A program made the position numbers and the translations under genes. A DNA stretch of 64,000 nt, taken from assembly GCF_003073045.1 (NCBI RefSeq), contig NC_037590.1, forward strand, positions 8,823,042 through 8,887,041, given 5' to 3'. The notes under the pieces are model-generated. The model was given only the letters and a program-made list of their open reading frames with translations, was not told the origin of the DNA and did not search any database. Of this stretch, positions 37,901 to 48,293 are shown piece by piece; the stretch's first letter is position 1, and each line of letters starts with the position of its first letter. Origin of the DNA: Pomacea canaliculata. Lineage: Eukaryota; Mollusca; Gastropoda; Architaenioglossa; Ampullariidae.

Positions 37901-40900
37901 CTGAGGGCAGCTGAGGAAACCATTGCTTCGCTGGAGCACAGAGAGGCTACACTTGTTGCTATGGAGGAAGAGAAAGCCCGGCTTGAAAAGAGGGCAACAG
38001 ATTTGGAAGCTGAGGTGAAATTAGGGCAGCTTGATTTGGAACAGAACAGGATCGACAATGAAGAACTTAAAGCTGAGCTGACATGGCAGACACAGGCAGC
38101 AGAGACACTCCAGAGAAAGCTAGAGACTCTGCAGGAGGAACTCACCAAGCACAAGCAGGAGGCAGATGCAGATGTCAACCGACTGACCCAGGAAGTGGAA
38201 GATGCTCTGCAAGAACTGGAAAAAACGAATAGCTTGCTAGAAAGTTCTGAGCAATGCTGCAGGGTAACTGAAGAAACTCTAGAAGAATATAAACAAAACT
38301 TTGATCGTCTAGAAACTAATTTACAAAAACTGGCCCAGGAGAGAGACGAGTTTGAGCTCAAACTGGATGCTGCCAACAAGGAGCAGGAAAAGCACAGCCA
38401 GAAAATTGACGAGCTTCAGAGCCGAATTTCTGTCCTGGAGCGTGAATTGCAGAATGCGCTGCACAGCAAAGAGCTGCTGGAAGGAGTTCTGGCTGACAAA
38501 GAATCAGCTCATCACATGGGTGAGTCCTTGCATGAAAAGCTGTCTAAGGAGCTGCAGGATTCTCAGACTGAGGTTCTGGCCATGCAGGCACAGCTGACAC
38601 AGCTGTCTCTGGAACTGCACCGACAGGAAGGCAGCTGCACTAGACTCATGACAGCCAATTCTGAAATGGAGACAGAGATACTGAGACTGACCCAGGTAGA
38701 GGCTACCCTGCAGAAGGAGAATTCAGAGCTGAAGTCACTTATTGAGGTCAATAACAGCAAGGTTACAGCCCTTGAGGAGGAACTTCAAACCATAGCAGAG
38801 ATTAAAAAGGTGAAAATGTTTAGAAGTTTTGTACATAATTTGTGTGTTATTTATTAGAAAGTTTGAGGTGGATTTTTATTGATGCAAGTTTTAAGTTCTC
38901 TGAAACCATCATAAAATAATGGAAGTTTTTTTTCATTTCATATGTTATTTTATTTCTTGAAACACTGAGACTATGCATTTTCATACGGTAGCAAAATAAG
39001 TCATCAAAGTTTTAGGGAGAAAAAGATTTTTTAAAAGTTTGCATAATGACACTGCTAATAAAAGTAGCTCATCAGGATATCTTATCCATAAAGTGCAAAA
39101 GGTTGTCAGACTCCTGGTTAACATTTTGGGTCTATCCCCTCTAATCCCCAGATAAATGTATTGGAGGTAGTATTGATTGGTATAAATAAAAAAAGAAATG
39201 AGCAGTAATGTACAGAACTATTAGTATTGCGACCTTGATGACTGATATCATGTTTTTGTTCATATAAAAGGGTCACTGATGTTGGATATCAAATTATGAA
39301 AAAGTATCAGCTTTCATGTCTGATTTATTACAAAAAAAAAGTAGTGAGGCCTTCAGCTTAACATTGTTTGATTTTGTGGCTCAAGGCACCAAATCATTTA
39401 TATTTTCAGATCCTATAAGCAAATTTTCTTACATGATTTGAAGTTCATTTATGTGATTTATGTTTTACAGTTGCCATTCTGTAAGTTCTGTCTGAACATT
39501 GATGCTTTGGAAAGATGTAGTGATTTTATTTAAGTGCAGCTGTATGCTGATGCTGTAGCCATATTGACTAGTGCTCTGAACCATATTTCTTAATGCATTT
39601 CAATGTCTTTCCTTCGCTCAGGAAAAGGAGGCCCTCCACCTACAAATCAACAAGTGTCATACAGAGATCACCTTGCTGCAAGGTGAAGTGGCAAACCTCC
39701 AGCAAGAGTCAAAGTCTTCAGTGAGCACAATACAGGCACTGCAAGCAGACAACAAAACTTACAAAGATGCCATGGAGGAACTAGCTGTGAAACTACAGAC
39801 ACTGAATGCAGAAAATGTGGTTGCTCTGGAAACCAGGGCTGAACTAGTTGCAAGAATACAGACACTGGAAGAAGAAAAGAAAGCTAGCTGGGACACCGAG
39901 GCAGAACTAAATATGAGGATACAGAGACTGCAGGAGGAAAGCAAGGCTATTGTAGTTTCAAGGGATGAGCTCAGTTCAAGAATTCAGGACTTAGAAGAGC
40001 AGAGCAGACAATCAGAAACCAGGAGTTATCAACTGATGGAAAGCATCGACCAACTGGTTAAAGACAAAGAAGAGACAGCTGAAAAGGCAGACACTCTTCA
40101 AGTGGAGTGTGACAGACTGAGGAAAGAGAACTCTGAGCAGCTGCAACAAATTGAGATACTAAGGAAAGAAGTAGCTGAAACCAAACAACGGGCTGACACC
40201 AGCAGCAGTCAGGTGAATTGGATCACAGATGTAATTGTAAAAGCCATAGCAAGTACAATATTTCAGGATTAAAGAAGCTGTCAGATCGTGTTTAAATGCA
40301 AGGTCGGCATAAAATGAGAAAAAGAGTGGAAAGATTTTGAATGAATCCCATAATATTCGTAAGATTTTTCTCACTTTTGTAGTAATAAGGTGCAGCTGAA
40401 AATGTTTTGTTTCCCAGAAATCAATAATAGATCAATGTCTTATGTTTTAGAGCACATCTGAAAAGGTGGTTCCTGCTTTAGAATTCAAACAAATGGTAAG
40501 CATAATGTTGAATCATATTTTAAAATTTTGAATGGTATCTCTCAGGTGTATGTGAGTTTCACAAAGGAAGAAATTTTCTCCTGAAATTTTTTCACATTTG
40601 TGACTTCATCTATTCAATTTTTATTCACTTTTAGTTCATTGCTTCTTTTGTCCAAGTCAATCACATTCCTTGCCATCTGTCATTCAAATTTTTTTTCTTG
40701 GTGGGAGTTTTGAATGCATTTGAAGGCAGGTTTTACAAGTGAACAGGTGGAAAGTCTGACAAGCCAGTGATTTACATAACTGATGGATTAATGAATACCA
40801 AGTGTTTGCATAATAGACTTTCTCATCAGTGATAATGCACAGAATGTATGGATTTTTTTGGGCATAATAGTATTATCAATATTGAGCTGTATTGCATTAA

Positions 40901-43900
40901 AAAGTTTGGGACTGAGACTTACACGATGGTTTAACAGATGGAGTGTAGTATTTACAAGATACAGGTAATAAGTGCAGGAACATGAAAAAAAACAAACATG
41001 CAAGAAGGTTCTTGCTTATCCATTATGAAAATGGGGAAGTCATCTTGCCGGGATAATATTTTCTAATAGCTTGTTAATGTTTGTAACAATGTTTTATATC
41101 CAAATTGCTTTTCCACAGAAATGTTTGCTCAGAAACCAAATCAAAGATTTGAAGATGGACATTGAAAAGAAAAAGAATGTCATCCAATGCCAGAAAGAAT
41201 ATATCACAGTAAGCATAATTCTACAGCACTCTAGTAATGTACTAATTTATTTCTTTGTTTTTGTAGAGGGTAGGGGTCGGACAGCTCCCTAGACTGTCCC
41301 TTTCTCACGCCTGCTACATATAAAATAGCCACCCTTGAACTGTCCACCAGTGGCTCCTGGCTACTTCTTGTTACACCCAAAGTTATGAAGTTGCCTGACC
41401 CACTTGGGAAGGCCATGACCAGACAGTGTGGGATGGGATGCAGGATGCCCCATGGGGTGGGGAAAGGTTGTGACCAGGCTGTGGGAAAAGGGGGGATGAT
41501 TGCTGGAATATTTGACAAATAGAATAAGTAGTATAGCTTTACAGTTGAGGAAGGCTTTTTGATTTGGAAGTGAGTGGAGAGAAAGCAGACAGAAATAATA
41601 GCTATCAATAACAATAGATTCCAAAAAAGTTCCCAGCAGACTTTCCAACAGCAGACTGATCACAGTTCACACTAACTCAGGGGTCTCAAACTCAATTTAC
41701 CCGGGGGCCACTGGAGGCAGAGTCTGGATGAGGCCGGGCCGCATCAGGTTTTCCACAAGAAAAGCTCTTACAAAAACATTCCAATGTTATCAAATGTCTT
41801 ATTTTTTCATCTTATTTTTGTGTTAAAAAATAAAAATAAATTAACAAATAAGAAATAAATCAATTAGTGATAAATGAATAAATTGAAAATGAAAATATAA
41901 TAATAATACAGCAGATATAGAAGACTGAAGAAAATATAGTTGCTGACCAGAGAAATGTAATTATTATTATTCAGATTCAAATGTCTGTATTAGCATTTCT
42001 TTAACATTTAACTTTCTGAACATGAATGGAACATTGAACATAAACTGTTTTGAACATGGCTTCTTCTGCCTACTTCTTGCTGCTAGAGATCTGGCAGCGC
42101 TTACTCTCGCTTAGCCGAGCCACATTTGGCTTAAGGGAGGAAGCAGTTGAGACCCTCAGTAAGGCTTGAAGATGCTCATCAGTAAGTCTGGATCTGTACT
42201 TGGACTTATTGAAGTTCAAGGCAGAGAAGAGCTTTTCGCACAAGTATGTGCTCCCAAAAAGACACATGGTCCGCTTGAACATTCGGGAAAGCTCAGGGAA
42301 GCTAGGGGGCAATTCTCTCAAAAATTTGCCCGAGCTTGTCTGCTTTTTCACTCACCTCCCTGAACTTGGCTTTGAGTTCAGAGTTGCACTGCAGGTCAAT
42401 GAGCTCCATTTGAAGCACAGGAGGAGCATCTTGTACATAAAAGGAGTAGGGTCCTCAAAAATTTGAAATGTGGTTCTGTGTGTCTTGAAGTCTGCAAATC
42501 TGTGATCGAATTCCTCCTGTAGCTTCAAAATGACATCCACATACTCTTCACCACTGAACGGTGTGCCTGCATCCATGAGTGCCTTGCATGCTGGGAAATG
42601 GCAAAGGTCTGTCTGAGAAAGCCGGGCTTTCCATAACATAAGTTTTGTAGAGAATGCTCTCACATTGTCATAGGCAGCACTGACAAGTTGCCCCTGACCT
42701 TGTAGCTTCTTGTTCAGTACGTTAAGCTCATGTGTCATATCAACCAAAAAAGCTAAGTCCATGAGCCATTTTGGATCACTTAGCACAGGAACAGCAACCC
42801 CATCTTTCTCCATGAAGGCTTTCACTTCGGCTCTCAACTCAAAAAATCTCTTCAATATGTTTCCCCTGCTGACCCAACGTACCTCGGTGAAGCAGAGCAC
42901 ATCCCCATATTCGGACTCCATTTCCTCTAAAAAAGCACGAAACCTTCTGTGCTTTAAGCCCCTGGATCTTATTTGGTTGATACATTTCACAACGAAAGAC
43001 ATCACATTGTCAAACTTCAGGCATTTGCTGCAAAGGGCCTGCTGATGAATAATGCAGTGCAGAGCAATGGCCTTCTCCACATCTTCCTCTTCCAGTTTGT
43101 TTGTTTTTTTTTGTTTTGTTTTGGTTTTTTTTTTGAACAAGTGCCACCAGTCCTCCCTGTCATTGATGGCGCTCCATCAGTTGTTATTCCAACAAACCTC
43201 CTCCAAGGCAAACCGGCATTCTCAATGGCATCACACAGCTGGTGAAATATCTCCTGAGCTGTGGTCTGGCCATGCATTGGAATCACTGTGAGCAACTCCT
43301 CTATAACTTCAAAAGTGTCATCAACACCGCGGACAAAGACTGCGAGTTGGGCAGTGTCGGTGATGTCTGTGGTCTCATCAAGAGTGACTGAGTATACACT
43401 GAAACATTTTGCTTTCTCACACAGTTGATCATAAATGTCACTTGACAGGTCAGAAATGCGCTCTGCTACGGTGTTGGCAGAAAGGCTGATGTTGCTAAAC
43501 TGACCTTTCTTTTCTGGACAGACAATACTTGCAGCCTGTAATATGCACATTTTTAAAAGTTCACCTTCTTTGAATGGCTTTCCTGCTTTAGCAATCATCT
43601 CACTAACCACGTAGCTAGCTTCGACTGCTGCGTCATTCTCTTTGGTTGCTTTCTTAAAGAAATTTTGTTGCCTCAGTAGATGTGTTTTAAGATTAGCAAC
43701 CCGGCTGACTCTCTCATCTCCCTGGTATTTTGCATACTCCTCAGCATGTCTAGTTGTGTAATGACGTTTCAAATTGTATTCTTTGTGCACTGCAACTTTC
43801 TCTGTGCAAATAAGACACGCTGGGCTGCCTCTGTGGGAGCGAGAGAGGAGAAGATATAACAGTATCAAACTCGGGCCGCACTAACATGAAACTTTGATAT

Positions 43901-46900
43901 TGAGGTGGGGGCCGCAAACTTTTGTCCGACGGGCCGCAGTTGGCCCGCGGGCCGCGAGTTTGAGACCCCTGCACTAACTCATATTAATGCACACATAAAA
44001 CATACAAAGTAAAAAACTACTGCTCTCTCCCTCTCTCTATATATATATGTCAAGACAGTTTTGTAGCTGTATCAAGCTGGAAAGTACTTTTTGAAAAGGT
44101 GACCTTTGAAAGTTGCAAGTGTCTTAAATGTGTAAGTACATTCGGAAGGAATTACATACTGATGGCAACCTCACTTCTTGCACATGATAATGAAAAAACA
44201 CTCTTGTAATCAGTCACTAATGCCTCATATTCATTTTCCTCCATTTAGGGCATTTTTTTAAAAATAGTATAAGATCTTCCTTTTTTTATGTTCTTGCATC
44301 TTTAACAATGTATCATACCAGTCTGTCTTGTATTCTGCTTTTTGTTACCAGGACCTGCAAAATCAGCTGGAACAACATGAAAACATAGAAAATGTTGATT
44401 TCAAAGAGAGTAAGATCTTAAGCATTTCATTTGCTGGTATATGTGTTCATGTTTCATGTTTGCTGGTATGTGTTCAAGCAAGATATGTTCGTGTGCTTCA
44501 CCATGTCACAAAGTGTGCATTTGCATAGGTCATGTAGAATAGTGTGCATTGGACATATAAAACTGTTTCATCCTGTTACAACAAATTCTGTTGCTTCTTT
44601 ATATTTATCCTTTACTGGTTCATCTTTTACAGAGGAGCTAGAGGACATGGTCAACAGCCTTAAGCTCAAAGATTATGAAGTTGCACATCAAAAAATTAAA
44701 CACCAGAAGGAGTTGGAGACACTCTCTCAAAAGTATAACATATTCACTAAATAAAAAAAAAAGTGCATTGATTGCATGTTTATTATCTTAAAAAAGCAGG
44801 CTTTATTAGACTTTGCTCTATATTACATGACCCTTAGGCATGTTGAGCATGTTACACTTTAGTGCTCGTATTAGCTTAAAGAAGATTGTGGCAATGTTTG
44901 TGGCAATGAAATATTGACAACAGCATCACAGTTAGTAACATCCAGGTGAAGCTAGAGATCCAGGCTGCTTTTACTACATTTGGCATTAACATGATCATTG
45001 TTTTAAAATTAGGAAATGCTGCAAAGTGACTGTCTCTTAATTTTTATGGAGTTATTTATGTTTAGGTTAAAGAATGCTGAAGACACAGTTGCATACAAAG
45101 AGAGCTGTATCAGCAAACTGAAGGATGAGATTCGCAGAATGAGATCAGAGGACATGTCCTGTGAGTTGATGGGTACATCATGAAGAATGTGTGAACAAGT
45201 GGCTTTAACGCACACAATATTTGCTCATCTCTAGTCATGCTTCATAAAAAGAAAAAATAATTTATATCAATTCACATCATTTGGGAGCAAGTTGAGTAAC
45301 TTAAACATTTAGGTATTGTCTTCATTCTTGACCAAAAACCAAAGGAATGATTTCTGTTATCTAATGACAGTCTGCATACCTGCAAAGCCTACTAAGGAGA
45401 ATCCACCACAGGCATCTGTGGAGCCAAAGGAAGTGCGAGTAATCAGCAGCCACAGCGGCATCATTGATCGTTATACTGTTACTCTTCTTGAAGCTGACAA
45501 GTACCGCCTACAGCGCGAGCTTAAGAAGACTCAAGAGCGATTAAAGAAAACTGAAGCTGAACTTCACTGGGCAAAGGTTTCTCTTTCAAAATTCACAACA
45601 GGTAAAAGTATATTTTCTTGAACATCTTGTTTAAGACTAATTTTATTAGCAACATAATATTATGAACAGTCGTCACAAATTGATCATTAGATATCTAGGT
45701 GTTGTGAAACTGGGTCAAGGTTGGTGCTGTTTTTCTTTTTCTTCTTTGTAACCGATGTTCTTTATGATAATTCTGCTTTTATTTTTCTTCATTGACTACC
45801 AGATGACATGACCTTGGGAGATAAATAGCTACCTTTTCCTTTTAAAGTTAACAATAAAATTTTTTTCCCTGGTTGCAAGCCCCCTGCTAGCTGGTTGTGC
45901 TGAAACTTAAGAGGTTGTCTCACTTGACACTTGATAAACAGAAAACGGCAAGACCTTACCAACAGATTGACAGACAGTTTAACACATATGGAATGGAAGC
46001 TAGCACTGACAATAGTAAAATCATGGTCATTAACAGCGGCATGAACGGAGCACGGCTGGAACGAATGGCTGACCTTTAAACACCTGTAGATGGGGGATAT
46101 AGGTACTAATCAAGATTTATCAGACCTTCTGGCCTATCTCTCAAACTTATGCCCTAGGCATTGACCACTTGTTCCTAGTGTAGATTCTTACATTCCTTAA
46201 TTCAGAAACATTTGAACTTGTGTCACAGGTTTCCTTTCCTTTTTTTCTGTTGGCCTTAGCAACCGCTTCTCATGAGTTTCATGCCCTTTCTGCAAAACCG
46301 TTTTACAGTTCAGAGATGATGGCTCTGATCCTCTCTTCTCACGCTTTCTTGGCCAAAAGTCGATTGGCCCATGTCAGTCAGCAACGTTTATCATCAAAGG
46401 GCTACCCTCGACAGGCTGACACGATTATTCAAGATTGTTTAAATTTGTCTCAGCTTTCTTGCACATTTAGGCATGGTCAGGTCTATTTCTTTCTTCTTGC
46501 CAGGGAAGGTACTGAAAAAAGTTAAGCACAAACTGTCTCTCTCAAGAAGCATACAAAGACTTATTATCACAAGCTTCTCATATTGTTGAGGGCCCATGAC
46601 ATGTGAGCCATAGCCACAGGTCTAGCCCTTCAAAGAAACGTGATCCGCGCTGATGTCAGCTGTTGGGCAGAGATTGGACCAATTTCAGGTGTTGTATGAG
46701 AGATCTGTCTTTGCATGCAACTCCTCTCCTTCCTTACTTGTAGCCGACCACGCCATGCTGTAGTCAGGGGGACCTCCACAGGTGTTCTGGACCCGCCTCT
46801 GATATCTGTTTTCCTGTGGTCATGTTGTCTTGTAAAGTCAATAAATATAATTTTTGAAGTAAAATCTTTCTTGGAGGCAGATCATATGACATGAAGTGAA

Positions 46901-48293
46901 TTCTTTCCATCATTTTTATTATAAAGTTGTGGTCTTCAGCTAATGACAGCAAGGGTCCAGGGAGGTAACCCAGAGTTGCAATGCTGCAGGCCAGCAAAGC
47001 ACTTGCAACCAGGAGTGAACAATTCAAATGGTTAAAGGGTAAAGGCAGATATTTATTTCCTGTGGTATTACTAAGTCTTGAAGAAAGAGAATTTAATTAA
47101 AACTATTTTTTTTCCAGGTAATGAATCAGGCACCATTCATAATGCAAGAGCAGATTCTTCCAAGATTCCCACACCTGACAAAAGGTTGGGATCCTGCACA
47201 AGTTTATCTTCCAGTGGTGCATCACCATGTCTGAAATCAAATGTTCAGTCCCCATTAATTTCTGTCATCACACCAGCAGCAGACTCGTTGTCACCTAGGG
47301 TGGACCCGCTGGAGAGGAGTGCTGTAGGATCTGAGAGTTTCATTTTGAGCCAGAATGGGCTGTCTTCCAGGAACTCTGGTGATAACAAGAAAGACAGGTA
47401 CACCTTTTTCTGTTATACTTTGAAGGCTGATTTACAGAATGCTTAATGATCAAAAATTACTTTATTGTCTGTATTAAGTCCAGAACAATAGTTTGTCCTT
47501 GGCTCACACAAGAACACTTAAAAATGAAGATGGGATGTCACAGATAATACCTAGTTATTTGTGATGAAGTAGCTGATTACAAAAAAACTGATTGCAAGAG
47601 CATTGTCTTCTACCTCAATGAAACAAGAAAACTAGAATTTACAGAATAACAAAAGCTATTTAAGTGGTGCTTTTAGATCAAAAGGAATCCACTTCATTTT
47701 TTTTGACTGACATCAGGTTGCCACTGCAAAGTATCACTGACAAGCACAACGCACTACTAGGAAAAGAAGACACCAGTCTACAAACACCAGCAGAGATGCT
47801 AACAGGTAACATTTCATGCGGCACGTTTTATAGAGCATGCATCTGTGTAAATTTTTTTTGTATGAATGCTTCTCTAAGCTTGCAAGCCATAGTTTGTTCA
47901 TGTAACTATACAAATATTAACATTGGGAAAACAGATCTTTAGATCTAGCCTTAGATCTTTAATTATAATTATTATTATAATATATATTAAATTATTTAAT
48001 TAATTATATGTTGTCAGCTGCAGGCAAAAGAGTAGTCCTAGGCTTATTGATTAATAGTACTTTAGAAAGTCACCAACTATTGTAAGTACTCCTTTTGAAA
48101 ACCTCAGCTTATCAAAAACTTTTTGTGTGCAGCGGAAGCTGGTGAATCAAAAGAAAATTCCTTAAAAATTGACCCTGACGCCTGGAAGAAGTCCAAGCGA
48201 CCACTTGTACTGAAGTCATACGCTCATCCGTCCACCAAGCTGCTTGGCTCAAAATCTGGTAGGCAAGGAGCTGACCAGTGCAAACAACAATGA
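25983..48293 (+). CDS. CENPE: CENP-E, kinesin-7 kinetochore motor
   Basis: Plus-end kinesin that links kinetochores to microtubules and drives chromosome congression (family knowledge). Twenty-six coding exons: 25983-26038, 26230-26414, 26534-26652, 26944-27054, 27613-27697, 27900-27967, 28306-28362, 29065-29195, 29743-29875, 30410-30529, 32428-32617, 33049-33364, 33733-33889, 34808-34945, 35243-35941, 36224-38809, 39622-40212, 40451-40495, 41119-41208, 44352-44409, 44633-44732, 45066-45160, 45371-45601, 47118-47397, 47717-47805 and 48133-48293. They total 6,891 nt, giving 2,296 residues in one frame (human about 2,700). N-terminal motor: P-loop GQSGSGKT 87-94, switch I NDRSSRSH 196-203, switch II DLAGSE 231-236, then the neck [23 protein letters not shown] after the neck resembles CENP-E rather than other kinesins. 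A long coiled coil follows, mostly from one 2,586-nt exon. The C terminus is CKQQ, a CaaX box as in vertebrate CENP-E. The start has a good Kozak context (A at -3, G at +4). Confidence 0.95.
27240..27420 (-). repeat. Probable tRNA-headed SINE in CENP-E intron
   Basis: On the minus strand there is a B-box-like GGTTCAATACCC downstream of a degraded A-box region, then GGGTACCTGACTG and GCAAAGGTAAGGCAGTGAGAG. A similar TACCTGACT block occurs in the minus-strand element at 48700-48912, which suggests one family. Both copies are much diverged. Confidence 0.45.
28545..28700 (+). repeat. tRNA-headed SINE in CENP-E intron (family shared with 16850)
   Basis: The head GATTAGTGGTTAAGTGTGCTTG is A-box-like. 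The body has ATTATTGGTT and CTTGTTTTGGTTGTGATGCTGC before an AT-rich tail. The head, the body block and their spacing match the copy in the WIPI2 intron at 16850-17000. Confidence 0.65.
30970..32345 (-). mobile_element. 5'-truncated L2/CR1-like LINE in CENP-E intron
   Basis: Minus-strand reading in order: [63 protein letters not shown], then the catalytic box SFADDTQLY. These are followed by [20 protein letters not shown] and [10 protein letters not shown]. These are RT palm and thumb motifs of the L2/CR1 group. Several frame breaks and a stop in the early part show it is dead. The 3' end on its strand is an ATT-type tract (plus strand ATAATAATAA near 30980), the usual short-repeat tail of this group. 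It sits antisense in the intron between the CENP-E exons ending 30529 and starting 32428. Confidence 0.88.
32694..32793 (+). other. Possible frame-breaking (poison) exon of CENP-E
   Basis: A 100-nt stretch with CATGCAG acceptor and TGCAG|GTCTGT donor stays open from the preceding exon (phase 1 in). It leaves in phase 2, and the next exon then hits TGA within about 15 codons. Skipping it keeps the frame (CAC T|TT CCT). I therefore leave it out of the main CENP-E model. It is either a cryptic exon or a regulated poison exon. Confidence 0.3.
35315..35560 (+). repeat. CENPE: TSTED-repeat block in CENP-E
   Basis: Four copies of T-S-T-E-D-(L/F) start at 35315, 35363, 35453 and 35534 (about residues 647, 663, 693 and 720). 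Spacings are 16, 30 and 27 codons. Later copies share flanks such as VMTSTED and SPQ(Q/H) and an IVTT segment. The block lies in one exon, between the motor-proximal coiled coil and the main coil. It looks like a degenerate coding tandem repeat. Confidence 0.75.
41262..41669 (+). other. Unassigned G-rich intronic stretch beside the hAT element
   Basis: This part of the CENP-E intron is more GC-rich than its surroundings and has purine-rich G runs (GGGTAGGGG, GGGATGGGATG, CATGGGGTGGGG). No coding similarity was recognised. It could be part of an older repeat, but I cannot name it. Confidence 0.3.
41678..43971 (-). mobile_element. hAT-superfamily DNA transposon with perfect 8-bp target duplication
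   Basis: A 2,294-bp element. Its left end is CAGGGGTCTCAAACTC and its right end GAGTTTGAGACCCCTG, perfectly inverted over 16 bp. It is flanked on both sides by CACTAACT (41670-41677 and 43972-43979), the 8-bp duplication that defines hAT insertion. It encodes a hAT transposase on the minus strand, antisense to CENP-E, in the intron between exons ending 41208 and starting 44352. The GC-rich subterminal GGGCCGC motifs contrast with the AT-rich surroundings. The intact duplication and ends suggest fairly recent insertion. Confidence 0.95.
42070..43868 (-). pseudogene. hAT transposase (GTF2IRD2/ZBED-like), frameshifted
   Basis: Reading on the minus strand. First a zinc finger with CLIC and HYTTRH (C2H2/BED-like), then [20 protein letters not shown] and [10 protein letters not shown]. 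The catalytic-core piece [20 protein letters not shown] and the second acidic motif [12 protein letters not shown] follow. Next come [27 protein letters not shown] and [12 protein letters not shown], and the C-terminal dimerisation block [15 protein letters not shown] with SRLTDEHL. Two frameshifts break it: one at an A-rich tract (about 43095-43135, adding [14 protein letters not shown] residues), one near 42350. The domain order is complete, so the parent was a full transposase of the kind often annotated as GTF2I-repeat-domain 2-like. Confidence 0.9.
45897..46110 (+). mobile_element. Small RTE-like reverse transcriptase fragment
   Basis: It reads [20 protein letters not shown], matching the conserved RT thumb motif of RTE-type LINEs (YGMEIS..K(S/T)K.MV). 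It is followed after a frame break by LTFKHL. No other parts of the element are seen. It sits in the CENP-E intron after the exon ending 45601. Confidence 0.6.
46220..46790 (+). mobile_element. Tyrosine-recombinase relic, DIRS-like retrotransposon
   Basis: It reads [19 protein letters not shown] and [12 protein letters not shown], then later [17 protein letters not shown] and [12 protein letters not shown]. This resembles the C-terminal tyrosine recombinase domain of DIRS/Ngaro-type elements (LLALAS..R.SE.HAL, P.FLAK, then RAHDVRA.A.S.A). Here the second arginine of the H-x-x-R box is a TGA stop, and other stops follow, so it is inactive. Recognition rests on motif order only. Confidence 0.6.

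Noticed and set aside
37867..38379. Long antisense ORF (170 codons) opposite the CENP-E coiled coil
   Set aside because: Ser/Leu/Cys-rich shadow of Glu/Lys/Leu-rich coiled-coil codons on the other strand; no similarity to any family.
44036..44049. TA-rich run near the hAT element, considered as a satellite or replication feature
   Set aside because: Only a short simple repeat following a CT-rich run; no higher-order structure.
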